This document shows positions 1-7,866 of a DNA stretch of 64,000 bases, piece by piece; within the stretch, counting starts at the first letter, position 1; each line of letters opens with the position of its first letter. Origin of the DNA: Flaviaesturariibacter aridisoli (GTDB taxonomy: Bacteria; Bacteroidota; Bacteroidia; Chitinophagales; Chitinophagaceae); assembly GCF_004343705.1 (NCBI RefSeq), contig NZ_SKFH01000007.1, positions 62,001 to 126,000 on the forward strand, written 5' to 3'. The position numbers and the translations under genes were made by a program. Under the pieces are notes generated by a model, which had not been told where the DNA came from, made no database searches, and worked only from the letters and a program-made list of their open reading frames with translations.

Positions 1-202
1 ACGAGCTGGTGTCTTCATTTACCGAACCCACCGCCAGCACTTCCTGGAATTCATCCGCACCGATGTCGGGCGTCAGCGCCATCCGCGTTTCCGCGTCGAA
101 ATCCGTGAGGATGCCGGTCACCGGCGCGCCTTTGTGGGACATGGGTGGTAAGGCGGCCCCATCGAAGTGCAGGAAGTCGGCCTGCATGCCGGTCGGTATT
201 GA
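1..202 (-). pseudogene. 5'-truncated fragment of a DIGADEF-type surface protein, runs off left edge
   Basis: The minus strand is open from base 202 to the window edge. It reads a segment with TDFDAETR, TPDIGADEF and AVGSVNEDTSS. The pattern 'T-DFD-x-TR ... PDIGADEF' is typical of the end of parallel-beta-helix or LamG-type domains in secreted Bacteroidota proteins, which usually continue into further repeats or a T9SS sorting domain. A TGA stop at 203-205 lies five codons before the first possible ATG (185-187), and upstream sequence in this frame does not look like the rest of such a domain. I therefore read it as a gene that has lost its 5' part, or a frameshift near the A7 run at 234-240. 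The sequence beyond base 1 is not visible, so this is a guess about the whole gene. Confidence 0.5.
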
Positions 203-293
203 TCAGCAGGTTGAGGTCATAAAATTTGTTTGAAAAAAAGCGGAGCTCCTGTCGCTGGCGGATAGCAGCGTTTACATTCTGATCCTTCCGGCA

Positions 294-323
294 CAAAAAA
301 AGGCCTCCCGCGAAGGGAGGCCT
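294..323 (-). terminator. Intrinsic terminator of the giant T9SS gene
   Basis: A 9-bp perfect stem (301-309 with 315-323) with a 5-base loop is followed on the minus strand by a run of seven or eight T. It lies 24 bases after the stop codon of the 347-5710 gene and fits a Rho-independent terminator. Confidence 0.85.
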
Positions 324-346
324 GGATTGCTGAACCCAATAAGAAG

Positions 347-3300
347 TTAGAGCCGGATCACCTGCTGCTGGAGCGTAGCACCCGTGCGGGTGTTGACCAG
401 CTGCACGAGGTAGGCACCCGGGCGAACGCCCGACAGGTCGATGGTGGCCGTCGTACCGGTAAACGTCCGGGGACGCGTAGCCGGCTGACCGAAGCCGTCC
501 ACCAGCTGCACGGTGAAGGGACCGCTATCGGCACCCGTGTACTGCACCGTTACCTGGCTGCGGGCCGGGTTGGGGCTCAGGGTCATCGAAGTGGCAACAC
601 GCGCATTCTGGTCGTTGGCACCGGTGCCGCCGGCCTGCGTTACAGGGGGGCAAAAGTTAACAGCGATGCGGAACTTGATCGGCTTGCTGGCCGTGCAGGT
701 GCTCGTGCCGTTGCCTACGGGGGTTACCGATACATAAGCGTATTGCACGCCCGGTCCGGCATTTACCGTGGTGAAGGAAGGCAGGCTCGTACCCGTGCCG
801 GAGGCCGCCAGGCCGATCGCCGGGTTGTCGTTGCTCCAGTTGTAGGTGCTGCCTGTGCCGGTAAAGGCTACCGGCGCCGTCACGATACCATTGCAATACA
901 CCTGGTTGGGGATCGGGTTGACCGTAGCCTGCGGGTTGATCGTAAGCTGCGTGGTAGCCGTGCCCGCGCAGACGCCGCCGGCGAGGGTATAGGTAACCGT
1001 GTAGGTGCCCGCTGTGGAAGCAGCGAGGTTCACCTGGCCCGTAGCGCTGTTGAGCGACAAGCCGGCCGTGGAGCTGTACACGCCACCCGAAGTACCGAGG
1101 TGCGTTACATACGCAGGACCGCTCTGGCAATAGGGCGATCCGGCATAGCGGATCGTGCCTGCCGACGGGGCCACGGCGATCGTGAAGGTTTTAGCGGCAC
1201 CAGCGCAGGAGCGCACATAAGGCGTTACGGTAATGGTGGCCGTTTGCAGCGCTGCACCGTTATTCTGCGCGGTGAACGACGCGATGTTGCCCGTACCGGC
1301 AGCGATAAGGCCGATAGAAGTGTTGTTGTTCGTCCAGCTGTACGTGGTACCGGCCAGGTTGCCCGTGAAGGTCACAGCATCCGTGGCGGCGCCGGCGCAG
1401 AGATTCTGGCTGGCGATGTTGTTCACCGTCGGGAGCGGGTTGACGGCGATGCGGAAGGCCATGATCCTGGCCTTGCATTCCGTGCCGCCTACCGGCAATA
1501 CGCTGATGGTGGCATATGCTACCTCCGTGCCACCGTTGCTGGCGCTGAACGAAGGAATGTTACCCGTGCCCGAAGCGGCAAGGCCGATCGAGGGGTTGGT
1601 GTTGGCCCAGTTGAACGTGATCCCCGCGGGACCGCTGAAGTTGATCGGCGTGGTGCTGCTGCCGGCGCAGTATACCTGGTTGCCGGTAGCGGCGATCAGC
1701 TCCGTCGGACGGATCGACACCTGCGTGGAAGCCGAGGAAGCGCAGGCCGTGCCGCCATTGAAGCTGTAGGTAACGGTGTAGGTGCCGGAAGCGGAAGCTG
1801 CGATGTCGATGGCGCCCGTAGCCGCATCGATGACGAGGCCGGCGGGCGTTGCCGTAAAGGTGCCGCCGTTGGTGCCGCTGAAGAACACGGTGCCGGTACC
1901 CGCAGAAGTACACCAGGGCGAGCCGGGATACGAGATCGAGGCGGAGCCGGACTGGTCGACCGTGATGGCGCCGCTGGCGCCGCTGAATACGGCGGGGTTG
2001 CTGTTCACCACGCGCACTTTATAGGTGCCGGCGGCCTGACCCTGCGGGATCGTAGCCGTAATCGGCGAGCCGTTGGAAGCGCTGCTGATGATGTTGTCTG
2101 TGGCGTTGCCGGGGAAGTTGCCCGAAGCATCGGACAGCTGCACGTAGAACGAGCCGCTGTAGGCGCCCTGCGACGTAAAGGCCACGGTCAGCGGGTTGGC
2201 CGAACCGTTGCAGAAGCTGTTGCCCGAAACAGAGCCCAGCGTGATGCTGCGCGGGTTGATGGTGAAGGTCTGCGTGTTGGATGCATTCACGGCTCCGGCG
2301 GTCGTTACACCCACTGTGGCTGTTCCGGCGGTGGCTACCAGCGAAGCGTTCACGGCAGCCGTGAGCGTCGTGGCATTGACGTACGTGGTGGTCAGCGGAG
2401 TGCCGTTCCAGGTGATGGTAGAAGCACCGCTCTGGAAGTTGGAGCCGTTCACCGTAAGGGTGAAGGAGGCATCACCGGCATAGGCCGACGAAGGGCTCAG
2501 CGACGTGATGGCCGGGTCGGCGAAGTAACCGGCAAGACGGATGTCGTCGAGGCGGATATCGCCGTTACCGTCCTTGCTGAAGCGGATGCGGAGGTTGCCT
2601 GTGCTCGGAATCGTACCGGAAGCAACGATCGGCGTCCAGGTGCTGGTAGAGGCCGGATAGCTGAAGGTCAGCGGGGTCCAGTTGGTTCCATCAGTGCTCA
2701 CATCAATCGTGAATACCGCGCTCACGTTGCTGCGGAAAACGCCAAAGCTCAGAACGAGGTTGTTGTAGGCCGTCGTGTTGATATTGGAGATGATCAGGTC
2801 GCGCTGGAAGGCGCCGGCCGTGCCCATGAAAAGGCCCGACGAACCGGATACCTTAGCGTAGCCAACCGACGATTGCGAAGTACGGGCGTCGGTTTTGTTC
2901 GTGGTAGTGGAGCTGAACACCAGTCCGACACCGTTCGTGTAACCGTTGTACGAACCGACAGCAGTGCCGCCGGATGTAGGTGCGGTCGTTCCCAGGGTTT
3001 CATTGAAAACAACAGCCTGTGCGGGGCTCAGCGTGCTGAACAGCACGGCGTTGCTTTCCACGTTGCCGCAGGGCGTATTACCCGTAACCTGCAAGCGGTA
3101 TTGGTTGCCGGCCATCGTTTCGCTGACGCTGCTGATGGCAAGGTAGCTCGTGCTGGCGTAGGTAGTGCTGTAAGGAGCGCCGTTGGCAATGTTGTTCCAG
3201 CTGGCGCCGCCGTCGGTGGACAGCTGCCATACGCGGCCGCTTGCAGCAGCCCCGGTGGAGGTGGCCATGAACGTAGCGCCTCCGGAGACATAAGCCGCAA

Positions 3301-5710
3301 CAGAAACAGGCTGCACGGTGATGGCCGGGGACGCGATGATGTTAGCGCCCGTTACGGACACCGGGGTGGAGGCTACCGACCAGCAACCGGTGCTGCTGTT
3401 GAAGGCACGTACATAATAGGTGCCTGCCACGGTAGCGGTAAAGTCGGACGTTGCGGGCGAAGCCGTGGAGATAGCGCCATTGGTGGTTCCCTGCCAGTAG
3501 TAGGCCAGCGGGGCGCCCGGGTCGGCGATGGCGTTGAGGGTGGCGGAGCCGCAGGCGTTGGTCACGGTGGGCATCGGTGCCGCAGGCGTGGTGTTCACGG
3601 TCATCGTCACCTGGGCGCTCACGCCGTTGGCGGTGACGCAGGCGATCGACGAGGTCATGGTTACTTTAATAATGTCACCGTCAGCGGGTGTGGCGTTGGT
3701 ATACGTGTCGCTGTTGGTACCCACGGGGCTGCCGTTCTTCGTCCAGGCGTAGGCAGGCGTGCCGCCGTTGACCGGGGTTGCGGTATAGGTAACAGAGCTC
3801 CCGGCGCAAACGGTGGTGCCGGGGTTGGCGCTGATGCTTACCGAAGGCGTTACTGCCGAAACGATGGCCACATCGGAGCCGTTGTCGGTACCGTAGAATT
3901 CGGGGTTGTCGTTGAGCACGCGGAAGCGGTAGCCCGTACCGGCGGTGTAGGCCGCGGGGATCGTTACCGGGATCGGCGAGGCCGTGCCCGTACCGATGAT
4001 GTTGCCGGTGGTATTGTTGGGGAACACGCCGTTCGCATCGGAGATCTGCACCTTGAAGGTACCCGTGAAGGTGCCGCCCGAAGTGAAGCTGACGTCGAAG
4101 GTGTTGCCCGCCGCATTGCAATAGGAAGCGGCGAAGGAAGCCCCGCTGATGGCAATGCTGTTGCCGTTCACCGTGGTGCCGGAGGCGGAGCTGCTGTTGG
4201 TCGTAGTGGTGCCGCTCGTATTACGGGCAATGGCTACAAAGGTGTACTGCGTGCCGCCCGACAGGCCCGTAACGGTTTTGGTACCCCAGGTGGACATCGG
4301 GGCCCAGGCGGCCGAAGCGCCGAGCGAGCCGTTGCTTTGTACATAGAGGCCGCTGCCCGTTTCGAGGATCGCGTATTCCGTACCGGCTGGGTTGACGTCG
4401 GCCTGGAGGGTTACGTCGAGGGTAGTGATAGTGGCGTTACCAACCGTCGGTGCTACCGGGGTCGCGGCGGGCGACACGAAGGTGGCATCGGAGCCGGATG
4501 CAGAGCCGCCGCTGTTGGAAGCGCTGACGTTGAAGTGGTAGGTCGTATTCGGGTTGAGGCCGCTGATCGTTGCCGTAACCGGCGTATTAACGCTCCCGGT
4601 AATGGGGCTTTGATCGGCCGTCGCGCTGCTGCCGTAACTGTTGGTCGTACCGTAGTTAAAGGTCACGGTTGTAGAAGCAGAAGCTCCGTTCGCGGTGCCA
4701 TTCAGCAATACGTTGCTGCTGCCGTTGGTCAGCGATGCGTTTCCGGTAGTGGCGGAAGGCTGCGTGGAAACGGTGAGGGCCTGCGTATTGGAAGCGGAGG
4801 CCGCGCCGGTAGTCGTAACCCCGATGTTTACTGTACCACCGGCAGTAATGGCCGCTGCCGGGATCGTAGCGGTCAGTTGACTATTGCTGCTAAAAGTAGT
4901 GGCGGCAGAAGTGCCATTGTAAGTGACAACCGAAGAAGCAGTCCCCGAAGGAAGGTTAGTGCTGTTAGCACTTCCTTTGATAAAATTGGCACCGTCTACA
5001 GTAATGGTAAACGCATTCCCTCCTGCAACCGCAGTAGTTGGCGTTATACCTGTGGTAGTAGGCGTAGCAGGCAAACCAGTCAGTTTGACATCATCTATCC
5101 GATTTTGAATCGTGGCACTGTTCTGGCGAAACCGGATGCTTAAAGTAGGTGACGAAGGGATACCTGTGCTAATCGTGCGCAATACCCAAGATGTTGTTCC
5201 AGCACCGGTCGCAAGGGGGGTATAAGAATGTGGCGAATAGTTCGTGCCGTCCGTGCTGGTTTCAACAATTAGGTCACCGGCGTTCGTAGTAAGATGTTTG
5301 CTGATGCCAAAGGAAAGTGTGAGGTTGGTAAAGGCACTGGTATTGATGCCGGATATAACAAAGTCACGACCGACGGTGTTCGTGATAAAAACGTGGTTGC
5401 CTCCGCTCACCCCAGTGTAACCGGATGAATTACTTCCGTTATTCCGGATATCTGCCGTTCCGGTGTACGTGAGGCCACCATTATTTTGCCAGCCTGTAAA
5501 GGTGTTAATCACCGTTGTGCCTCCAACAGCGGTAGCGCCGATGTTTTCGCTGAATACGGTTTGCGTTGTCTGCGCACCGGCTACCCCGGCGCCCAGCGCC
5601 GCCGCAACGGCGAGGAACAAGCGACTCAAACTTCGTTTCCGCGATTTACGGGAAATGGGTAAAGAGGCAACCGGCAAATGGCCGGTGTCGGACAGATAAG
5701 ACTGCGTCAT
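347..5710 (-). CDS. Giant modular cell-surface/secreted protein with T9SS type A sorting domain
   Basis: A 1787-residue exported protein. Residues 1-46 form a long signal peptide (basic stretch RKSRKR, hydrophobic core, AGA-Q cleavage). Two related beta-sandwich modules (about 50-210 and 900-1060, each with VF-x-E-x-G, STDGTN and RIRF...DD motifs) are each followed by an IPT/TIG-like domain (SPSSAYAG / TPTTAVAG). Fibronectin-III-like and Ig-like modules lie between. The C-terminal third repeats a PKD-like unit with PLP, QVYC or QNLC, and 'W-N/D-N-x-IGL-A-x-GTG'. The last 80 residues (LSPNPA, VQLVDGFGQ, GAYLVQLV) are a T9SS type A sorting domain, so the protein is expected to be exported by the type IX system and attached or released at the cell surface. 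Ligand or substrate cannot be told; no catalytic domain was recognised. It is monocistronic, between terminators. Confidence 0.93.
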   Translation of the reverse strand: MTQSYLSDTGHLPVASLPISRKSRKRSLSRLFLAVAAALGAGVAGAQTTQTVFSENIGATAVGGTTVINTFTGWQNNGGLTYTGTADIRNNGSNSSGYTGVSGGNHVFITNTVGRDFVISGINTSAFTNLTLSFGISKHLTTNAGDLIVETSTDGTNYSPHSYTPLATGAGTTSWVLRTISTGIPSSPTLSIRFRQNSATIQNRIDDVKLTGLPATPTTTGITPTTAVAGGNAFTITVDGANFIKGSANSTNLPSGTASSVVTYNGTSAATTFSSNSQLTATIPAAAITAGGTVNIGVTTTGAASASNTQALTVSTQPSATTGNASLTNGSSNVLLNGTANGASASTTVTFNYGTTNSYGSSATADQSPITGSVNTPVTATISGLNPNTTYHFNVSASNSGGSASGSDATFVSPAATPVAPTVGNATITTLDVTLQADVNPAGTEYAILETGSGLYVQSNGSLGASAAWAPMSTWGTKTVTGLSGGTQYTFVAIARNTSGTTTTNSSSASGTTVNGNSIAISGASFAASYCNAAGNTFDVSFTSGGTFTGTFKVQISDANGVFPNNTTGNIIGTGTASPIPVTIPAAYTAGTGYRFRVLNDNPEFYGTDNGSDVAIVSAVTPSVSISANPGTTVCAGSSVTYTATPVNGGTPAYAWTKNGSPVGTNSDTYTNATPADGDIIKVTMTSSIACVTANGVSAQVTMTVNTTPAAPMPTVTNACGSATLNAIADPGAPLAYYWQGTTNGAISTASPATSDFTATVAGTYYVRAFNSSTGCWSVASTPVSVTGANIIASPAITVQPVSVAAYVSGGATFMATSTGAAASGRVWQLSTDGGASWNNIANGAPYSTTYASTSYLAISSVSETMAGNQYRLQVTGNTPCGNVESNAVLFSTLSPAQAVVFNETLGTTAPTSGGTAVGSYNGYTNGVGLVFSSTTTNKTDARTSQSSVGYAKVSGSSGLFMGTAGAFQRDLIISNINTTAYNNLVLSFGVFRSNVSAVFTIDVSTDGTNWTPLTFSYPASTSTWTPIVASGTIPSTGNLRIRFSKDGNGDIRLDDIRLAGYFADPAITSLSPSSAYAGDASFTLTVNGSNFQSGASTITWNGTPLTTTYVNATTLTAAVNASLVATAGTATVGVTTAGAVNASNTQTFTINPRSITLGSVSGNSFCNGSANPLTVAFTSQGAYSGSFYVQLSDASGNFPGNATDNIISSASNGSPITATIPQGQAAGTYKVRVVNSNPAVFSGASGAITVDQSGSASISYPGSPWCTSAGTGTVFFSGTNGGTFTATPAGLVIDAATGAIDIAASASGTYTVTYSFNGGTACASSASTQVSIRPTELIAATGNQVYCAGSSTTPINFSGPAGITFNWANTNPSIGLAASGTGNIPSFSASNGGTEVAYATISVLPVGGTECKARIMAFRIAVNPLPTVNNIASQNLCAGAATDAVTFTGNLAGTTYSWTNNNTSIGLIAAGTGNIASFTAQNNGAALQTATITVTPYVRSCAGAAKTFTIAVAPSAGTIRYAGSPYCQSGPAYVTHLGTSGGVYSSTAGLSLNSATGQVNLAASTAGTYTVTYTLAGGVCAGTATTQLTINPQATVNPIPNQVYCNGIVTAPVAFTGTGSTYNWSNDNPAIGLAASGTGTSLPSFTTVNAGPGVQYAYVSVTPVGNGTSTCTASKPIKFRIAVNFCPPVTQAGGTGANDQNARVATSMTLSPNPARSQVTVQYTGADSGPFTVQLVDGFGQPATRPRTFTGTTATIDLSGVRPGAYLVQLVNTRTGATLQQQVIRL

Positions 5711-5821
5711 ATCAGTGTTTGGTTTTTGTTCGTTTTATAATGGACGGCAGGTGAGGGTACGCGCGTCCTTGCGTTGGTTCAGCCGGAGATTGGATGGCGC
5801 AGTTCAGAGGTTAGAAAGGGG

Positions 5822-5829
5822 CAAAACTA
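5822..5829 (-). promoter_or_regulatory. -7 box (TAGTTTTG) of the giant T9SS gene
   Basis: The minus strand reads TAGTTTTG, a full match to the Bacteroidota TAnnTTTG element. CTTG at 5841-5844 is a weak -33 candidate (short spacing). It would leave a leader of about 105 bases before the ATG at 5710. Confidence 0.45.
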
Positions 5830-5932
5830 GGAGCCCCGGGCAAGCGAAAATCGTTGGAAAGATTACCAAATTAAGAATTCCGGCCGGTCTGCCAAGCATT
5901 TGGGAATAAATTTCGCCGGGTGGTGGAAAACT

Positions 5933-5959
5933 AAAGGGGGACGGCGCAAGCCCTCCCCC
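5933..5959 (-). terminator. Probable terminator of the small membrane-protein gene
   Basis: On the minus strand GGGGGA pairs with TCCCCC across a 12-base loop and is followed by TTTAGTTTT. It lies just downstream of the stop at 5968. The stem is only 6 bp, so confidence is moderate. Confidence 0.5.
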
Positions 5960-5967
5960 ATAAATAC

Positions 5968-6366
5968 TTACCTGTTTTCCCCGGTTTGAATCTGGCCGGG
6001 TGCCAGCAGCACCGTCAGCAGCAGGATCATCGTCAGCACCGGCAACGCATAGAGTGCGGCCAGCTTCTCGGGGCATTCGCCATAGGCGCAGGCGCCGATC
6101 AGCAGCAGGTTGCGAAAGGCCCAGGCCACGTTGAAGGCCTGGAAGAAAAGATTCAGGCGGCGGGTCCATACGGGCCGCAGGAAAACGAGTCCCAGGAACA
6201 GGGCGGAGAAGATCACGTGCATCAGTCCCGGCTTGCCGTAGTTGGTGCTGCCCGGGTCCATCCCGTACACCAGGATGTCGCGCGAGGCAATGTGCACCCA
6301 GGGCTGAAAGCAACAAATCACCAGGGCCACGGCGGCGGCGGCTCCCACATACTTCAGGTAACGCAT
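5968..6366 (-). CDS. Small four-helix membrane protein, unknown function
   Basis: A 132-residue hydrophobic protein starting MRYLKYVGA. About four membrane segments can be seen: residues 5-21, 45-60, 70-90 and 103-122. An upstream in-frame extension exists but is rich in R, C and T, crosses a word repeat (PQTPN-like in one frame) and looks non-coding. The ATG at 6366 is preceded four bases away by a TACCTTCG box, which supports this start and a leaderless mRNA. No family was recognised. The lone context clue is a possible terminator on its 3' side, so it appears to be a single-gene unit. Confidence 0.7.
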   Translation of the reverse strand: MRYLKYVGAAAAVALVICCFQPWVHIASRDILVYGMDPGSTNYGKPGLMHVIFSALFLGLVFLRPVWTRRLNLFFQAFNVAWAFRNLLLIGACAYGECPEKLAALYALPVLTMILLLTVLLAPGQIQTGENR

Positions 6367-6370
6367 GCCG

Positions 6371-6378
6371 CGAAGGTA
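6371..6378 (-). promoter_or_regulatory. -7 box variant (TACCTTCG) 4 nt before ATG
   Basis: The minus strand reads TACCTTCG, one mismatch from TAnnTTTG, ending four bases before the ATG at 6366. The same 4-base spacing is seen at miaA, the heptosyltransferase, dapD and the Crp gene. Confidence 0.5.
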
Positions 6379-6387
6379 AAAGACAGT

Positions 6388-6843
6388 TTGGAGTTTGCGG
6401 GTTTGGAGTTTGGGGTTGCGCGAAGTGACGCCACCTGCGACCATCAGTCGCCTCTGAACGCCCGTCAAATCGCACCGAGTGACCGTTAGCGTGCGCCGAA
6501 CACCTGTCTGCATCCTACGAAAGATCAAAAGACAGCTCCGGAAAACAATCAGGCACCGGGTGCTGTCGATCAGCATGCAGCTATTGGCGATGAGGACGCC
6601 CCGCACTCCATTAGCCACGTCCTCCTTCCAATCAGCCACCCCTGTTTCCGCTAAGAACGTTCCGGGCCAAAGTCCGCTTTAGACTCTCTTTCTCACGTTC
6701 TCTCGTTCTCCCGTTCTCTCGTTCTCTCGTTCTCTCGTTCTCGCCCGGGAAATGCCTCCCGCCTTTAACCTTAATTAATCTAAGCTCCTGTTAAGCCTCC
6801 TCCACTCCCCTGCCAACGGATCCAAATTTGCACGTCCGCGGGT
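6388..6843. other. Gene-free stretch with word-like repeats
   Basis: No convincing gene lies here. It holds a 'tttggagtttg' word repeat at 6388-6416, a middle part without recognisable structure (6417-6680), the 8-bp tandem repeat at 6697-6744, and an AT-rich segment 6768-6782. A CAAATTTG sequence at 6823-6830, one mismatch from TAnnTTTG, lies 13 bases before the metallopeptidase ATG and may be its -7 box. Confidence 0.6.
6697..6744 (+). repeat. Six tandem copies of an 8-bp unit (gttctctc)
   Basis: Four exact copies of gttctctc and two copies with one or two changes (gttctccc, gttctcgc) follow each other without gaps. The 8-bp unit is not a multiple of three and no ORF uses it. It sits 100 bases before the metallopeptidase gene. 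Confidence 0.9.
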
Positions 6844-7812
6844 ATGAAGAACCACCGTCTTTCCCGTCCGTTCCTGGCCGTTCTGGCGGCCCTGCTCCTG
6901 ACCGTTACGGCGGGCGCACAGACCATCGTGATCCGCATCGGCCAGCACCCGGGCAGCACATCCTCGTCGCTGCGCAACTGGCGCCCGGCCGCGGCGCCGG
7001 CAGCCTCCACATCGGCGGCTTCGCAAACACCTTATTACCTGCAGGAGATCATGAATACGATCGGCCTGCGGCCCAACTTCACCGTGCAGGCCGCCCGCAT
7101 CGACAACGCCGCCGCCGTTACCTACAACGGGCAGCGCTATATCCTTTACAACCCGGCCTTCATCGATAACCTGGTGCAGCGCACCGGCAATAAATGGGCC
7201 GCCGTAAGCGTCCTGGCCCACGAAATCGGCCACCACCTCGACGGCCACACCGTCACCAGCACCGGCTCGCAGCCGCAGCTGGAACTTGAAGCCGACGAAT
7301 TTTCGGGATACGTACTCCGTAAAATGGGCGCCTCCCTCGCCGACGCGCAGGCGGCCATGAAGACCATCGCCACGGAGCGCGGCAGCGCCACCCACCCCGG
7401 CCGCAGCGACCGCCTTGCCTCCATCGCCGCCGGTTGGAACCGCGCCAACGGCACGACCGCCGCCCGCGTCGCCAGCGCACAGCCCCGCAGCAACCCCGAT
7501 CCCTATTACCCGCAGCGCAGCGCCCCGCAACCGATCGTGCGCCGCGGCGCCTCCCCCATCGCCGAACGCAATATCCTCGGCGACCTTTCCTTTCACGCGG
7601 ATCCCGATACCCGGTATTTTGTCACCACCGACTACAACGTGGTAAAGGTGCAGGACAACCGCCTTTACGTGCTGGGCAAGATGGCCCGCAGCAACAACCG
7701 CAGCTACCCGTACATCATCTACGACAACCAGACGAAGATGCTGGTGCACGCCAGCGGCGCCGTCGTCACCGAACGCGGCCGCACGGTGGGCCGGCTGACG
7801 GCACATGCCTAA
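6844..7812 (+). CDS. Secreted HExxH metallopeptidase, M48-like
   Basis: A 322-residue protein with a signal peptide (hydrophobic stretch then TAGA-Q near residue 26). LAHEIGHHLDGH places the zinc ligands at H126 and H130 with catalytic E127. ELEADEFSGYVL about 20 residues further supplies the downstream glutamate expected in M48-type gluzincins. A following segment (HPGRSDRLASI) matches the 'HP...R' region seen after the active site in M48 proteins. The C-terminal 110 residues are rich in P, R and S and then beta-rich, with no recognised domain. With only a signal peptide visible, the likely location is periplasmic or extracellular. Substrate is unknown. Single gene, closed by a strong hairpin. 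Confidence 0.85.
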   Translation: MKNHRLSRPFLAVLAALLLTVTAGAQTIVIRIGQHPGSTSSSLRNWRPAAAPAASTSAASQTPYYLQEIMNTIGLRPNFTVQAARIDNAAAVTYNGQRYILYNPAFIDNLVQRTGNKWAAVSVLAHEIGHHLDGHTVTSTGSQPQLELEADEFSGYVLRKMGASLADAQAAMKTIATERGSATHPGRSDRLASIAAGWNRANGTTAARVASAQPRSNPDPYYPQRSAPQPIVRRGASPIAERNILGDLSFHADPDTRYFVTTDYNVVKVQDNRLYVLGKMARSNNRSYPYIIYDNQTKMLVHASGAVVTERGRTVGRLTAHA

Positions 7813-7820
7813 GTTTTTAC

Positions 7821-7853
7821 GCACAAAGGCCCGCCTGCGGCGGGCCTTTGTGC
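7821..7853. terminator. Bidirectional terminator between metallopeptidase and tex
   Basis: A 15-bp perfect GC-rich stem (7821-7835 with 7839-7853) with a 3-base loop lies between two convergent genes. The AAAGG...CCTTT ends can give a short T tract in either direction. Confidence 0.8.
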
Positions 7854-7866
7854 AAACACGTACGCG

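Noticed and set aside
743-5143. A 1466-codon open frame on the + strand opposite the giant T9SS gene
   Set aside because: Its protein is rich in R, G, A and H without domains, and it lies exactly opposite a gene with signal peptide and sorting domain. GC-rich codon bias leaves the antisense frame open.
6697-6744. CRISPR-like array
   Set aside because: The unit is 8 bp with no spacers and no cas genes; it is a plain tandem repeat.
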